NCBI GenBank assembly: GCA_040752195.1
Contig: JBFMFC010000016.1
Location: 1-64,000, forward strand
Length of the DNA stretch: 64,000 nt
DNA from: DSNY01 sp040752195
GTDB taxonomy: Bacteria > Pseudomonadota > Gammaproteobacteria > Burkholderiales > Burkholderiaceae_F
Direction of reading: 5' to 3'
The position numbers and the translations under genes were made by a program. The notes below the pieces were generated by a model. That model saw nothing but the letters and a program-made list of their open reading frames with translations. It was not told the origin of the DNA and made no database searches. Below, in pieces: positions 13,301 to 21,584 of this stretch. The first letter of the stretch is position 1. Each line of letters opens with the position of its first letter.

Positions 13301-13570
13301 CGCCGGCGCGATCGGCGCAACGCGCCGCAAGGTGTGGACGCCGCAAGCGGCGTGGCGCCGGCGGTGGCCAACGCGGTGTTCCAGCTCACGGGCAAACGGC
13401 TGCGCAAGCTGCCGCTGGATCTGGCTTCGGCATGAGGCCGGCGCGATCGGCGCAACGCGCCGCAAGGTGTGGACGCCGCAAGCGGCGAGGCGCCGGCGGT
13501 GGCCAACGCAGTGTTCCAGCTCACGGGCAGACGGTTGCGCAAGCTGCCGTTCGACCTTGCGTCCGCGTGA
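13220..13570 (+). repeat. 135-bp tandem repeat of the iorB 3' end
   Basis: Three head-to-tail copies with starts at 13220, 13355 and 13490 (period 135 bp; the third is a partial copy of about 81 bp). Each holds the last ~26 codons of iorB (APAVANAVFQLTG...) ending in TGA at 13300, 13435 and 13570. Units one and two also contain a 54-bp linker with a CGCCGC-AA-GCGGCG hairpin (about 13338-13353). The period is 45 codons, so all three copies are in the same frame and reading through each TGA would add the segment again. Copies 1 and 2 are nearly identical; copy 3 is more diverged and may be the original gene end. The remainder to 13694 shows no gene. Confidence 0.9.
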
Positions 13571-13694
13571 TCCGGCGGACCCGGTTTGTGCCGCGCCGAC
13601 CACGGTTCGCGCGACTTGCGGCAGAATCGCCGCGCACCGCCCTTCACTGCGCCCCAGTGCGCTTTCGAACCAGAAACGAAACGGAGTCGAAGGA

Positions 13695-14549
13695 ATGAGA
13701 CCACGCCTGCTGCTACGCGCCACCACCTTTGCCGTCGCCGGCTTGCTGATGGCAGCCGGATCCGCCTTCGCCAAGGATCGCAGCGAGTGCGATCGCATCT
13801 ACAAGCCTTCGGTCGGCCAGCCCGGCAAGGATGTGGTCTGGGTGCCCACACCGGACGAGCTGGTACAGCGCATGCTCGCCATGGCCAAGGTCACGCCGAA
13901 GGACATCGTCTACGACCTCGGCGCGGGCGACGGCAAGATCGCGATCGCGGCGGGCAAGCTCGGTGCGACCGCGGTCGGCATCGAATACAACCCGGACATG
14001 GTCAAGCTCGCGCAGTGCTACGTCGAGGCCGACGGCGTGGCCGGCAAGGTCAAGATCATCCACGGCGACATCTTCAAGGAGGACTTCAGCCGGGCCACGG
14101 TCGTCACGATGTATCTGCTGCCCGAGCTGAACCTGAAGCTTCGGCCGACGATCCTCGCCATGCGGCCCGGCACGCGCGTCACGTCGCACCAGTTCACGAT
14201 GGGCGACTGGGAAGCCGACGAAACCGCCGAGATCGACTACCGCACCGCGTACCTGTGGATCGTCCCGGCGAAGGTCGAGGGGCAGTGGAACTTCCGCGAC
14301 GCGAGCGGCCAGCAGTTCGCGGTCGCGCTGACCCAGAAGTACCAGAAGATCAGCGGCGACGTGACCGTCGGCGGCCGCAAGCAGCCGCTCGTCGGCGCCA
14401 CGCTGCGCGGCGACGAGATCCGCTTCGCCTTCAACGACGACAAGGGCGTCACGCGCACGTTGACGGGTTCGGTCCGCGGCAACGAGATCAACGGCACGCT
14501 GCGCGCCGCCGGCGGCGGCGAGGTCAAGGTCAGCGGTACGCGGCGTTGA
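13695..14549 (+). CDS. Exported SAM-dependent methyltransferase-like protein
   Basis: A 284-residue protein starting with a clear signal peptide (basic start, hydrophobic core, SAFA cleavage site near residue 26). A Rossmann methyltransferase domain follows, with motif I VYDLGAGDGKIAIAA (about 74-88), an acidic residue in VGIEYNPDMV, and YLLPELNLKLRP. The last ~95 residues are a beta-rich domain of short G-rich strands. Methyltransferase family members normally work in the cytoplasm where SAM is made, so an exported one is odd: it may bind something other than SAM or be membrane-anchored. ATG with AAGGA just upstream. A strong terminator follows the gene. Confidence 0.8.
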   Translation: MRPRLLLRATTFAVAGLLMAAGSAFAKDRSECDRIYKPSVGQPGKDVVWVPTPDELVQRMLAMAKVTPKDIVYDLGAGDGKIAIAAGKLGATAVGIEYNPDMVKLAQCYVEADGVAGKVKIIHGDIFKEDFSRATVVTMYLLPELNLKLRPTILAMRPGTRVTSHQFTMGDWEADETAEIDYRTAYLWIVPAKVEGQWNFRDASGQQFAVALTQKYQKISGDVTVGGRKQPLVGATLRGDEIRFAFNDDKGVTRTLTGSVRGNEINGTLRAAGGGEVKVSGTRR

Positions 14550-14579
14550 GACTTCGCCGCCGGTTCGTCTTCGCCCACG

Positions 14580-14603
14580 AGCCCCGCGATCGCGGGGCTT
14601 TTT
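14580..14603 (+). terminator. Rho-independent terminator
   Basis: A perfect palindromic stem (AGCCCCGC-GATC-GCGGGGCT) at 14580-14599 runs directly into five T residues. It ends the methyltransferase transcript 30 bp after its stop and insulates the permease gene. Confidence 0.9.
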
Positions 14604-14619
14604 GCATCGGAGCCCACCC

Positions 14620-15969
14620 ATGAGCGCCACTACCGGTTCCGCCGCGACCGTCGCCGCGCCGCGCCCCGCGCTGTCGGTGTTCGACGCCGTGATGATCGTC
14701 ACCGGCATCATCATCGGCGGCGGCATCTTCTCGTTTCCGCCGCTGGTCGCCGGCATGACCGGCTCGGTCGGGTGGATGTTCGGCGCGTGGTTGACGGGCG
14801 CAGCGCTCGCGTTGATCGGCGCGCTGTGCTACGCGGAGCTGGCGACCGCCTTTCCGAACGCCGGCGGCGACTACCACTTCCTGACGCGCGCGTACGGCAA
14901 GGATCTGTCCTTCTTTTTCGCGTGGGCGCGCGTCACCGTGATCACCAGCGGGTCGATCGCGCTGCTGGCGTTCGTGTTCGGCGATTACGCCTCGCGCGTG
15001 GTGTCGCTCGGCGCGCACTCGTCGGCGATCTATGCGGCGCTGGTCGTCGTCGTGCTGACCGCCGTCAACATTGCCGGGCTGCGCGAGTCGGCGCGCACGC
15101 AGAACGCGATGTCGGCGCTTCTCGTGCTCGGCATCCTGCTCGTGGTCGTGTCGGGATTCGCCAACCCCGCGCCGGCGGCGCCAGCGCCGTCCGCAGCGCC
15201 CGGCGGCGTGCCGGCGTTGTTCGGCACCGCGCTGCTGTTCGTGCTGTTCACCTTCGGCGGCTGGAACGAGGCTGCCTACATCTCGGCCGAAGTGCGCGGC
15301 GGAAACCGGGCGATCGTCAAGGCGCTGGTGCTGGCGCTCGGGCTCGTCACCGTGGTCTATGTGCTGTTCGTCGCCGCGCTGCTGGTCGGTCTCGGCTTCG
15401 ACGGCCTGAAGGCCAGCAAGCAGGTCGCCGCCGACGTCGCGCAGAAGTCGATGGGCACCTTCGGCGAAAAGCTGATCGGGGCGCTGGTGGCGCTCGCCGC
15501 GCTGACCTCGATCAACGCGACGATGCTGGTCGCCGCGCGCACCAACTACTCGGTCGGGCGCGACTGGCCGCTGTTCGGCTTCATGGGGCGCTGGCACGGC
15601 GGGCGGGACGCGCCGGTCGTCGCGTTCGTCGTCACCGGCGCGTTGTCGCTGGCACTGGTCGCGTTCGCCGCGATCAACCAGAGCGGCGTGAAGTTCATGG
15701 TCGACTTCACCGCGCCGGTGTTCTGGTTCTTCTTCCTGCTCACCGGCATCGCGCTGTTCGTGCTGCGCTTTCGCCATGCTCACGTCGTGCGGCCGTTCCG
15801 CGTGCCGCTGTACCCGGTGCTGCCGATGGTGTTCGTCGCGACCTGCGCGTTCCTGCTTTACAAGAGCCTCGAGTTCACGCTGCAGAACCGGGCGATCCAG
15901 ATCGCGATCTACGTGATGCTGGCCGGTGTGGTCGTGTGGGTGGCCGCACGGCTGCGGCGAGGCGAGTGA
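14620..15969 (+). CDS. APC-superfamily amino-acid permease
   Basis: A 449-residue inner-membrane transporter with about 12 hydrophobic helices. The first helix has the APC mark GIIIGGGIFSFPPLVA, and the protein includes ALCYAELATAFPNAGGDY and FTFGGWNEAAYISAEV, typical of cationic/neutral amino-acid exchangers. The substrate is unknown. Start ATG at 14620, because the upstream in-frame region overlaps the terminator. The next gene begins 4 bp after the stop, so the two are probably translated from one message. Confidence 0.88.
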   Translation: MSATTGSAATVAAPRPALSVFDAVMIVTGIIIGGGIFSFPPLVAGMTGSVGWMFGAWLTGAALALIGALCYAELATAFPNAGGDYHFLTRAYGKDLSFFFAWARVTVITSGSIALLAFVFGDYASRVVSLGAHSSAIYAALVVVVLTAVNIAGLRESARTQNAMSALLVLGILLVVVSGFANPAPAAPAPSAAPGGVPALFGTALLFVLFTFGGWNEAAYISAEVRGGNRAIVKALVLALGLVTVVYVLFVAALLVGLGFDGLKASKQVAADVAQKSMGTFGEKLIGALVALAALTSINATMLVAARTNYSVGRDWPLFGFMGRWHGGRDAPVVAFVVTGALSLALVAFAAINQSGVKFMVDFTAPVFWFFFLLTGIALFVLRFRHAHVVRPFRVPLYPVLPMVFVATCAFLLYKSLEFTLQNRAIQIAIYVMLAGVVVWVAARLRRGE

Positions 15970-15973
15970 CGCG

Positions 15974-16618
15974 ATGAACCCGGTACCGCGGGGCGCGACG
16001 GCGGGCCGGCGCACCGTGAAGACCATCGTCGGCATCCTTCTCGCCGCGGGCGTCGGCACGCGCTTCGACCCCAGCGGCGCACGGCTCAAGCTGCTCGAGC
16101 CCGCGCCTGCCGGCGCGCATGCGGGGCGGCCGCTCGCGGTGGCGGCGGCGCTGAACCTGCGGGCCGCGGTCGACGAAGTCGTCGCCGTCGTGCGGCCGAT
16201 CGATGGCGACGCGCAACGATCGCTGCACGCCGCGCTCGCGGACGCCGGCTGTCGGCTCGTCGTCTGCGAACACGCGTGCGAAGGCATGGGGGCGTCGCTT
16301 GCCTGCGGCGTCCGCGCCGCGAGCGCTGCCGACGGCTGGCTGATCGCGCTGGCCGACATGCCGGCGATCGCGCCGGCGACGATCGCAGCGGTCGCGCAGG
16401 CGCTGCGCGCGGGGCACGCGGCCGCCGCGCCTTTCGTCGGCGGTCGCCGCGGCCATCCGGTCGGCTTTTCGCGCGCGTGCTTCGATGAACTCGCGCGATT
16501 GACCGGCGACGCTGGCGCGCGCAGCGTACTCGGCCACCGTCCGCCGTTTCGCGTCGAAGTCGGCGATTCCGGCGCGCTGCTCGACATCGATGCGCCGTCC
16601 GACCTGACGCCGTCCTGA
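15974..16618 (+). CDS. MobA/MocA-like nucleotidyltransferase (molybdenum cofactor)
   Basis: A 214-residue NTP-transferase-fold protein resembling molybdenum-cofactor cytidylyltransferase MocA. It shows the nucleotide-binding LLAAGVGTRFDPSG (about 21-34) followed by a conserved Lys, ALADMPAI (the metal-binding Asp), and GGRRGHPVGF. MocA converts Mo-molybdopterin to the cytosine dinucleotide form used by xanthine-oxidase-family enzymes, which fits the iorAB pair 2.7 kb upstream. The nucleotide specificity is inferred from this context. The start could alternatively be a GTG at 16016, nearer the fold's first strand. Confidence 0.8.
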   Translation: MNPVPRGATAGRRTVKTIVGILLAAGVGTRFDPSGARLKLLEPAPAGAHAGRPLAVAAALNLRAAVDEVVAVVRPIDGDAQRSLHAALADAGCRLVVCEHACEGMGASLACGVRAASAADGWLIALADMPAIAPATIAAVAQALRAGHAAAAPFVGGRRGHPVGFSRACFDELARLTGDAGARSVLGHRPPFRVEVGDSGALLDIDAPSDLTPS

Positions 16619-16736
16619 CGGTGCCGGCAGCCGAACGCCGGCGCGCGCCGGCACCCGTGCAACCGGCTTATCCTTGAGCGGCCCGCGCATTGCGCGGCCA
16701 CCGGATCGGCAACCGCTACAGCGAAGGAGTACGAGC

Positions 16737-17606
16737 ATGCCGAAGGTCCGCGTCATCAAGCCGAACGAGCTGGACCGCTACGACATCTTCCTCAACGACT
16801 ACTACCCCGCGCTGCTCGCCGAAGGCGACTCCTGGTTCTCGCTGGGGGCGATCCCCGCCTACAACATGCTCGACCCGCTGGAGTTCGAGACCTTCGGCGC
16901 CGTCGTCAACCTTGCCTACCCCGGCGACACCGCCGACGACATGCGCCGGGCGCTGCCCGCCAGCGGCGGCCGGCGCATCGACCTGTGGGCTTCCGAGCTG
17001 GCCCTGCACCTTGCCGACCGCAACGCGTATGCGTACCAGGGCATCCTGCTGTCGGCCGGCGGCAACGACCTGATCGCGGCGTTTCCGCATCTGCTCAGGC
17101 GCGGCGTCGACTACGCGAGCGCCGACCCCGCCGACCCGGCGGCGCTGATCGACGCCGACGCGCTTGCGCGCTTCGACACGTACCTCACCGGCAGCCTGAC
17201 AGGCATCGTCCGCTACATCCGCGAGGACGGCGGGCCGAACCGCGACGCACCGATCTTCACGCACACCTACGACTATCCGACGCCCAACGATGCACCGGCG
17301 CGCATCCTCGGCGTGCGGGTCGGCACGGCGTGGATGTACCCGAAGCTCGTCGAGGCCGGCGTTCCGCAGCACCTGTGGGTGCCGGTGTCCGACTACCTGA
17401 TCGAGCACATGGCGCGGCTGCTGCGCGGGCTCGATCTGGTCGACTTTCACGTCGTCAGTACGCTGGGCACGATCCAGCGCGCCGCCCTCGGCGCCACCGG
17501 GTCTTCCGGCGAGTGGGACAACGAGATTCACCCGAGCCGGCGCGGCTACGCGAAGCTCGCCGCGAAGATGGCGGCGGCGATCCGCGCGGAGCTTGGGCTG
17601 CCGTGA
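16737..17606 (+). CDS. SGNH/GDSL-family hydrolase
   Basis: A 289-residue esterase/lipase-like hydrolase. Block I is AEGDSWFSLG (about 30-39) with the nucleophile Ser, block III is SAGGNDLI, and block V is DNEIHPSRRGY with the catalytic Asp/His pair. No signal peptide is visible, so a cytoplasmic location is likely. ATG at 16737, preceded by GAAGGAG. It is convergent with dsbB, their stops being 3 bp apart. The natural ester is unknown. Confidence 0.85.
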   Translation: MPKVRVIKPNELDRYDIFLNDYYPALLAEGDSWFSLGAIPAYNMLDPLEFETFGAVVNLAYPGDTADDMRRALPASGGRRIDLWASELALHLADRNAYAYQGILLSAGGNDLIAAFPHLLRRGVDYASADPADPAALIDADALARFDTYLTGSLTGIVRYIREDGGPNRDAPIFTHTYDYPTPNDAPARILGVRVGTAWMYPKLVEAGVPQHLWVPVSDYLIEHMARLLRGLDLVDFHVVSTLGTIQRAALGATGSSGEWDNEIHPSRRGYAKLAAKMAAAIRAELGLP

Positions 17607-17609
17607 GGA

Positions 17610-18110
17610 TCAGCGTCGGACGAGTGCGGCGCCGAGCGCAAACGCGAGCAGCACGAACCAGACAAGCGCCCACGCGGGCATGCTGAGCCCGAGGAAACTC
17701 CAGTCGACCACGCCGCAATCGCCGCTGCCGCGAAACACCTTCGGCAGCACTTCGTACAGCGGAAAGGTCTCGATCATCGTCGCGAGCCCCGGCCCGCAGG
17801 CGAGGCTTTCCGGGTGGAGCTGGATCCACACGTGTCGCGCGGCGGTGCCGGCACCCGCGAGCGCCGCGACCAGCGCCGCCGCGCCGGCGACGAACCCCCA
17901 GCGCCGCGCGCCCGCCAGCGCGGCAAGCAGCGCTGCCGTGCCGACCGCAACGAACGCGTAACGCTGCAGGATGCACAGCGGACACGGCTCGAGCCCTTCG
18001 ACGTGCTGGTAGTACAGCGCCGCTGCGAGCAGCGCGACGACGGCGGCGACCACCGCGCCGTAGATGCGCCGCGCGTTCATTGCGCGCAGCGCGTGGACGA
18101 ATCCCGACAT
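17610..18110 (-). CDS. dsbB: Disulfide bond formation protein DsbB
   Basis: A 166-residue inner-membrane quinone reductase with four hydrophobic helices that reoxidises periplasmic DsbA. Both redox pairs are present: Cys43-Pro-Leu-Cys46 in the first periplasmic loop and Cys105/Cys132 in the second. A start at the internal Met (18080) would also keep all helices. A DsbC-type isomerase is encoded 17 kb away; no dsbA is seen here. Confidence 0.93.
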   Translation of the reverse strand: MSGFVHALRAMNARRIYGAVVAAVVALLAAALYYQHVEGLEPCPLCILQRYAFVAVGTAALLAALAGARRWGFVAGAAALVAALAGAGTAARHVWIQLHPESLACGPGLATMIETFPLYEVLPKVFRGSGDCGVVDWSFLGLSMPAWALVWFVLLAFALGAALVRR

Positions 18111-18180
18111 GGCGCGATCGTAGCAAGCGGGCGATCGCGGCGGGCGCCGTCCGCGCTTGTACCCGCGCCCGCTCGGGTGG

Positions 18181-18900
18181 ATGATCGCAGCCGCGATGAG
18201 AGTGCTCGAACTGCTGCGGCTGCTGCCGCTGTCGGACTGGCTTGCGCTGGCATGGTTCTTCGCCGCGTGGATCGGTTATGCGTGGTGGGCCAAACGCCGC
18301 GCCGAGACGGTCGGGTCGCTGCTGGCGACGACCAACCGGTACCGGCGGCTGTGGATGCTGCAGACCACCCACCGCGAGAACCGCGTCGTCGACGGTGTCG
18401 TCGTGCAGAACCTGTCGACCAGCCCGTCGTTCTTCGCGTCGACGACGATCCTGATCATCGGCGGCCTGCTCGCGGTGATCGGCACCTCCGAGCGCGCGAC
18501 CGAGCTGGTACGCGAGATCCCGTTCGCTGCGCGCACGCCGCTCATCGTGGTCGAACTGAAGCTGCTGCTGCTCACCGGCATCTTCGTTTACGCGTTCTTC
18601 CGCTTCACCTGGTCGATGCGGCAGTACACCTTCGGCGCGCTGCTGATCGCGTCGATGCCGGACCACGCCGCCTTCGCTCGCGGCGAAGCCAGGCGCGAAG
18701 AGTTCGCCGAACGCGCGGGTCGCATCGTCGGCCTTGCGGCGGAGACCTTCAACGACGGGTTGCGCGCGTACTACATGGCCTTCGCTGCGCTGTTGTGGTT
18801 CGTGTCATCGCTGGCATTCGCGCTCGGCACCGCCGGGATCGTTTTCGTGCTGTACCGGCGCGAATTCCATTCCGACGCGCTCGAGGTGCTGCGGCGCTGA
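18181..18900 (+). CDS. DUF599-family membrane protein
   Basis: A 239-residue protein with about four membrane helices. The sequence matches the DUF599 pattern seen in many betaproteobacteria: an early WLALAWFFAAWIGYAWWA helix, then NRYRRLWMLQTTHRENRVVDG, and later FRFTWSMRQYTFGALLIASMP. No function is established for the family. Starts are possible at 18181 or 18196 (ATG), or TTG at 18157; none has a clear ribosome-binding site, so the N-terminus is uncertain. Confidence 0.75.
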   Translation: MIAAAMRVLELLRLLPLSDWLALAWFFAAWIGYAWWAKRRAETVGSLLATTNRYRRLWMLQTTHRENRVVDGVVVQNLSTSPSFFASTTILIIGGLLAVIGTSERATELVREIPFAARTPLIVVELKLLLLTGIFVYAFFRFTWSMRQYTFGALLIASMPDHAAFARGEARREEFAERAGRIVGLAAETFNDGLRAYYMAFAALLWFVSSLAFALGTAGIVFVLYRREFHSDALEVLRR

Positions 18901-19009
18901 TCGGCGTCGCCGCGCAGCCCGAAGATTCCGCTTGCATCGCGGCGTGCGCCGCCTAGGCTGAGGCGGTCGCGGTGGCGCGTGCAACCGCGCGTTGACCAGG
19001 AGAGCCCAG

Positions 19010-19603
19010 ATGGCGAAGAAACCCGCTGCACCTGCGGTCAAGCTGACGCAGGCCGTTCACCCCGCGCGACCCGACTGGACCTATCACGTGCTGGAGCCGG
19101 ACAAGCGCACCGTCGCGGCGCTCGCCAAGGCGCCGCGTTTCCTGCGCGGCTGCGACCGCCCGTGCACGAAGACGATGACGCTGCTGCCCCGCAGCCAGAT
19201 CCAGGGGCACACGGGTATCGGCTACCAGATGATCAACGTCGACGGCTACCGCTGGGTCAATGCCTACGTGATCTCGGACGCACTGACGAGCACCAACCAG
19301 CGCGGCTTCACGCTGGAGATCAGCTTCTCGCTGCACCCGTTCGTCTACGGCGTCGGCGTCGTCGGCGAGGCGCGGTACTTCTTCAATTTCGACGCGTTTT
19401 ACGATCCGGGCACCGGCTCGCACCGGCTCATCCGCATCGAGACCAACGACCTCACCAGCACCGGCGGGCTGCCGCACATCGGCGGCGTCGATCTGACGCA
19501 CATCCTGCGCGTGCCGGTGATGGGTCCGTACCTGCGCGCAAGCGTGTTCAACGAGGACACGGTCGCGCGCCACGCGACCGTCGAGGCGTACCTGACCACC
19601 TGA
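19010..19603 (+). CDS. Hypothetical protein, beta-rich
   Basis: A 197-residue protein I do not recognise. It has an Ala/Lys/Pro N-terminus without a signal peptide, a CDRPCTKTM segment near residue 45, then alternating hydrophobic strands with many Gly and Tyr/Phe residues, ending in an RHATVEAYLTT strand. Composition suggests a soluble all-beta fold. ATG follows GACCAGGAGAGCCCAG, a good ribosome-binding site. Codon use resembles the neighbours, so it is a real gene. Neighbours give no pathway clue. Confidence 0.7.
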   Translation: MAKKPAAPAVKLTQAVHPARPDWTYHVLEPDKRTVAALAKAPRFLRGCDRPCTKTMTLLPRSQIQGHTGIGYQMINVDGYRWVNAYVISDALTSTNQRGFTLEISFSLHPFVYGVGVVGEARYFFNFDAFYDPGTGSHRLIRIETNDLTSTGGLPHIGGVDLTHILRVPVMGPYLRASVFNEDTVARHATVEAYLTT

Positions 19604-19652
19604 GCGGCGAGCGCGGCGCCGCGCCCGTTCGTGCGGCCCGCGCCCTTAAACT

Positions 19653-19677
19653 CGCGGCCACCTCGTTGGTGGCCGCG
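19653..19677 (+). other. Perfect hairpin abutting the start codon of the M61 peptidase gene
   Basis: A 10-bp perfect stem (CGCGGCCACC with GGTGGCCGCG) and a 5-nt loop end 2 bp before the ATG at 19680, where a ribosome-binding site would be. Immediately upstream is TTAAACT, a plausible -10 element. The structure could restrain translation or be part of a near-leaderless start; neither is shown by sequence alone. Confidence 0.55.
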
Positions 19678-19679
19678 CG

Positions 19680-21470
19680 ATGACCCTTCACTACGCCATC
19701 CGGCCGGCGAACCCGGCCGCGCACCTGTTTCACGTCACCGTCACCGTCGAACGCCCCGACCCCGCGGGGCAGCGCTTCATGCTGCCCGCGTGGATTCCGG
19801 GCAGCTACATGATCCGCGAGTTCGCGCGGCACATCGTGCGAGTCACCGCGCTCGCAGGCGACGACAAGCTCGACATCGAGAAGCTCGACAAGCACACCTG
19901 GCGCGTCGCGCCGGCGCGCGGGCCGCTCACCGTCGCCTACGAGGTCTACGCGTGGGATCTGTCGGTACGCGGCGCGCACCTGGACGAGACGCACGCGTTC
20001 TTCAACGGCACCAGCGTCTTTCTGCTCCCGCTCGGGCACGAGCACGACAACTGCCTCGTCGATCTGCTGCCGCCGGCGGGCCGACGCTACGCCGAGTGGA
20101 AGGTCGCGACCGGGCTCACGCCCGCGCGCGGAACCCGCTACGGCGGTTTCGGCACCTACATCGCCGCCGGCTACGACGAGCTGATCGACTGTCCGGTCGA
20201 GATGGGCACGTTCGTTCGCGCGACGTTCGACGTGTTCGACGTACCGCACGAGATCGCGCTCACCGGCCGCGTGCCGAAGCTCGACCCGAAGCGGCTGACC
20301 GCCGATCTCGCCAGGCTGTGCGCGCAGCATATCGAGCTGTTCGAGCCGCGCACCAGGGAAGCGCCGTTCACGCGCTATGCGTTCCTGACGACGGCGCTCG
20401 GCGAAGGCCATGGCGGGCTCGAGCACCGCAATTCGACCGCGCTGGTGTGCCGGCGCGACGATCTGCCATACGCGGGCATGAAGGACTCGACCGAGGGCTA
20501 CCGCAGCTTCCTCGGGCTGGCGAGCCACGAGTACTTCCATGCGTGGAACGCCAAGCGGATCCGCCCGGCCGCCTTCGTCCCGTACGACCTGACGCGCGAG
20601 AACTACACGCGGCTGCTGTGGGCGGTCGAGGGTTTCACCTCCTACTACGACGACCTGCTGGTCGCGCGCGCCGGGCTGATCACCGAAGCGCAGTACCTTG
20701 ACGCCCTCGCCCGGACGATGACGACGGTGATGCAGCGGACGAGCCGGCTGAAGCAGACGCTCGCCGAAAGCTCGTTCGATGCATGGATCAAGTACTACCG
20801 GCAGGACGAAAACGCACCCAACAGCGTGGTCAGCTACTACCAGAAGGGCGCGCTCGTCGCCGCCGCGCTCGACCTGACGATCCGCCACGAGACCGCGGGC
20901 GAACACTCGCTGGACGACGTGATGCGGCTGCTGTGGAAGCGCTGCCGGAAAGCGGGCGTCGCGTACGCGGGTGTGGCCGAGGGCGAAATCGAAGAAGCGG
21001 CGGAGGAGGCGACGGGGCTCAAGCTCGCGCGCCACTTCCGTGAGTGGACCGAAGGCACGCGCGACCCGGACTTCGAGGTGCTGCTGGCGCCTTTCGGCGT
21101 GCGTGTCGACAAGCGCGCCGCCGTCGATCCGCCGCATTTCGCGCTGCTCGGCGTCAAGACGACGACCGCCGACGGCGACTGCCGCATCGCGAACGTGTTC
21201 GATGCCTCGCCCGCCCAGTCTGCCGGGCTGTCGGCGGGCGACACGCTGGTCGCGCTCGGCGGGCTGCGAGTGAAACCGTCGAACATCGATACGCTGCTCG
21301 CGCGCTATCACCCGGGCGACGCGGTCGAGGTGCTCGCCTTCCGGCGCGACGAATTGATGCGCTTCGAAGTGGCGCTCGCCACACGGCCGCCGCCGAAGTT
21401 CGCATTGACGGTCGACCCGAAGGCAAGCGCGGCCGCGCAGCGCGCAAGAAGAAAGTGGCTGGGCGGCTGA
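19680..21470 (+). CDS. M61-family (glycyl aminopeptidase-type) metallopeptidase with PDZ domain
   Basis: A 596-residue zinc peptidase. The N-terminal beta domain has LPAWIPGSYMIREFARH. The thermolysin-like domain carries the zinc motif HEYFHAWNAKRIRP and a downstream glutamate in WAVEGFTSYYDD as third ligand. A C-terminal PDZ domain (about 475-570, FDASPAQSAGLSAGDTLVALGG) follows. No signal peptide is evident, so cytoplasmic action is likely. The family includes Sphingomonas glycyl aminopeptidase. No Shine-Dalgarno is visible ahead of the ATG, where a hairpin lies instead. Confidence 0.92.
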   Translation: MTLHYAIRPANPAAHLFHVTVTVERPDPAGQRFMLPAWIPGSYMIREFARHIVRVTALAGDDKLDIEKLDKHTWRVAPARGPLTVAYEVYAWDLSVRGAHLDETHAFFNGTSVFLLPLGHEHDNCLVDLLPPAGRRYAEWKVATGLTPARGTRYGGFGTYIAAGYDELIDCPVEMGTFVRATFDVFDVPHEIALTGRVPKLDPKRLTADLARLCAQHIELFEPRTREAPFTRYAFLTTALGEGHGGLEHRNSTALVCRRDDLPYAGMKDSTEGYRSFLGLASHEYFHAWNAKRIRPAAFVPYDLTRENYTRLLWAVEGFTSYYDDLLVARAGLITEAQYLDALARTMTTVMQRTSRLKQTLAESSFDAWIKYYRQDENAPNSVVSYYQKGALVAAALDLTIRHETAGEHSLDDVMRLLWKRCRKAGVAYAGVAEGEIEEAAEEATGLKLARHFREWTEGTRDPDFEVLLAPFGVRVDKRAAVDPPHFALLGVKTTTADGDCRIANVFDASPAQSAGLSAGDTLVALGGLRVKPSNIDTLLARYHPGDAVEVLAFRRDELMRFEVALATRPPPKFALTVDPKASAAAQRARRKWLGG

Positions 21471-21584
21471 CACGCCGAGCGCCGGACCCGCACGCCCATT
21501 CCCATCCGCTCGCCCCCGGGGTGGAAAGGGGTTCATCCCGGCGCCTCGACACGGTGCGATGATTCGATCAGCCCAGGAGCGCGC

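Noticed and set aside
12815..13851. Minus-strand frames over the iorB end and its tandem repeats
   Set aside because: They include the N gap and mirror the repeat; the plus strand explains the sequence.
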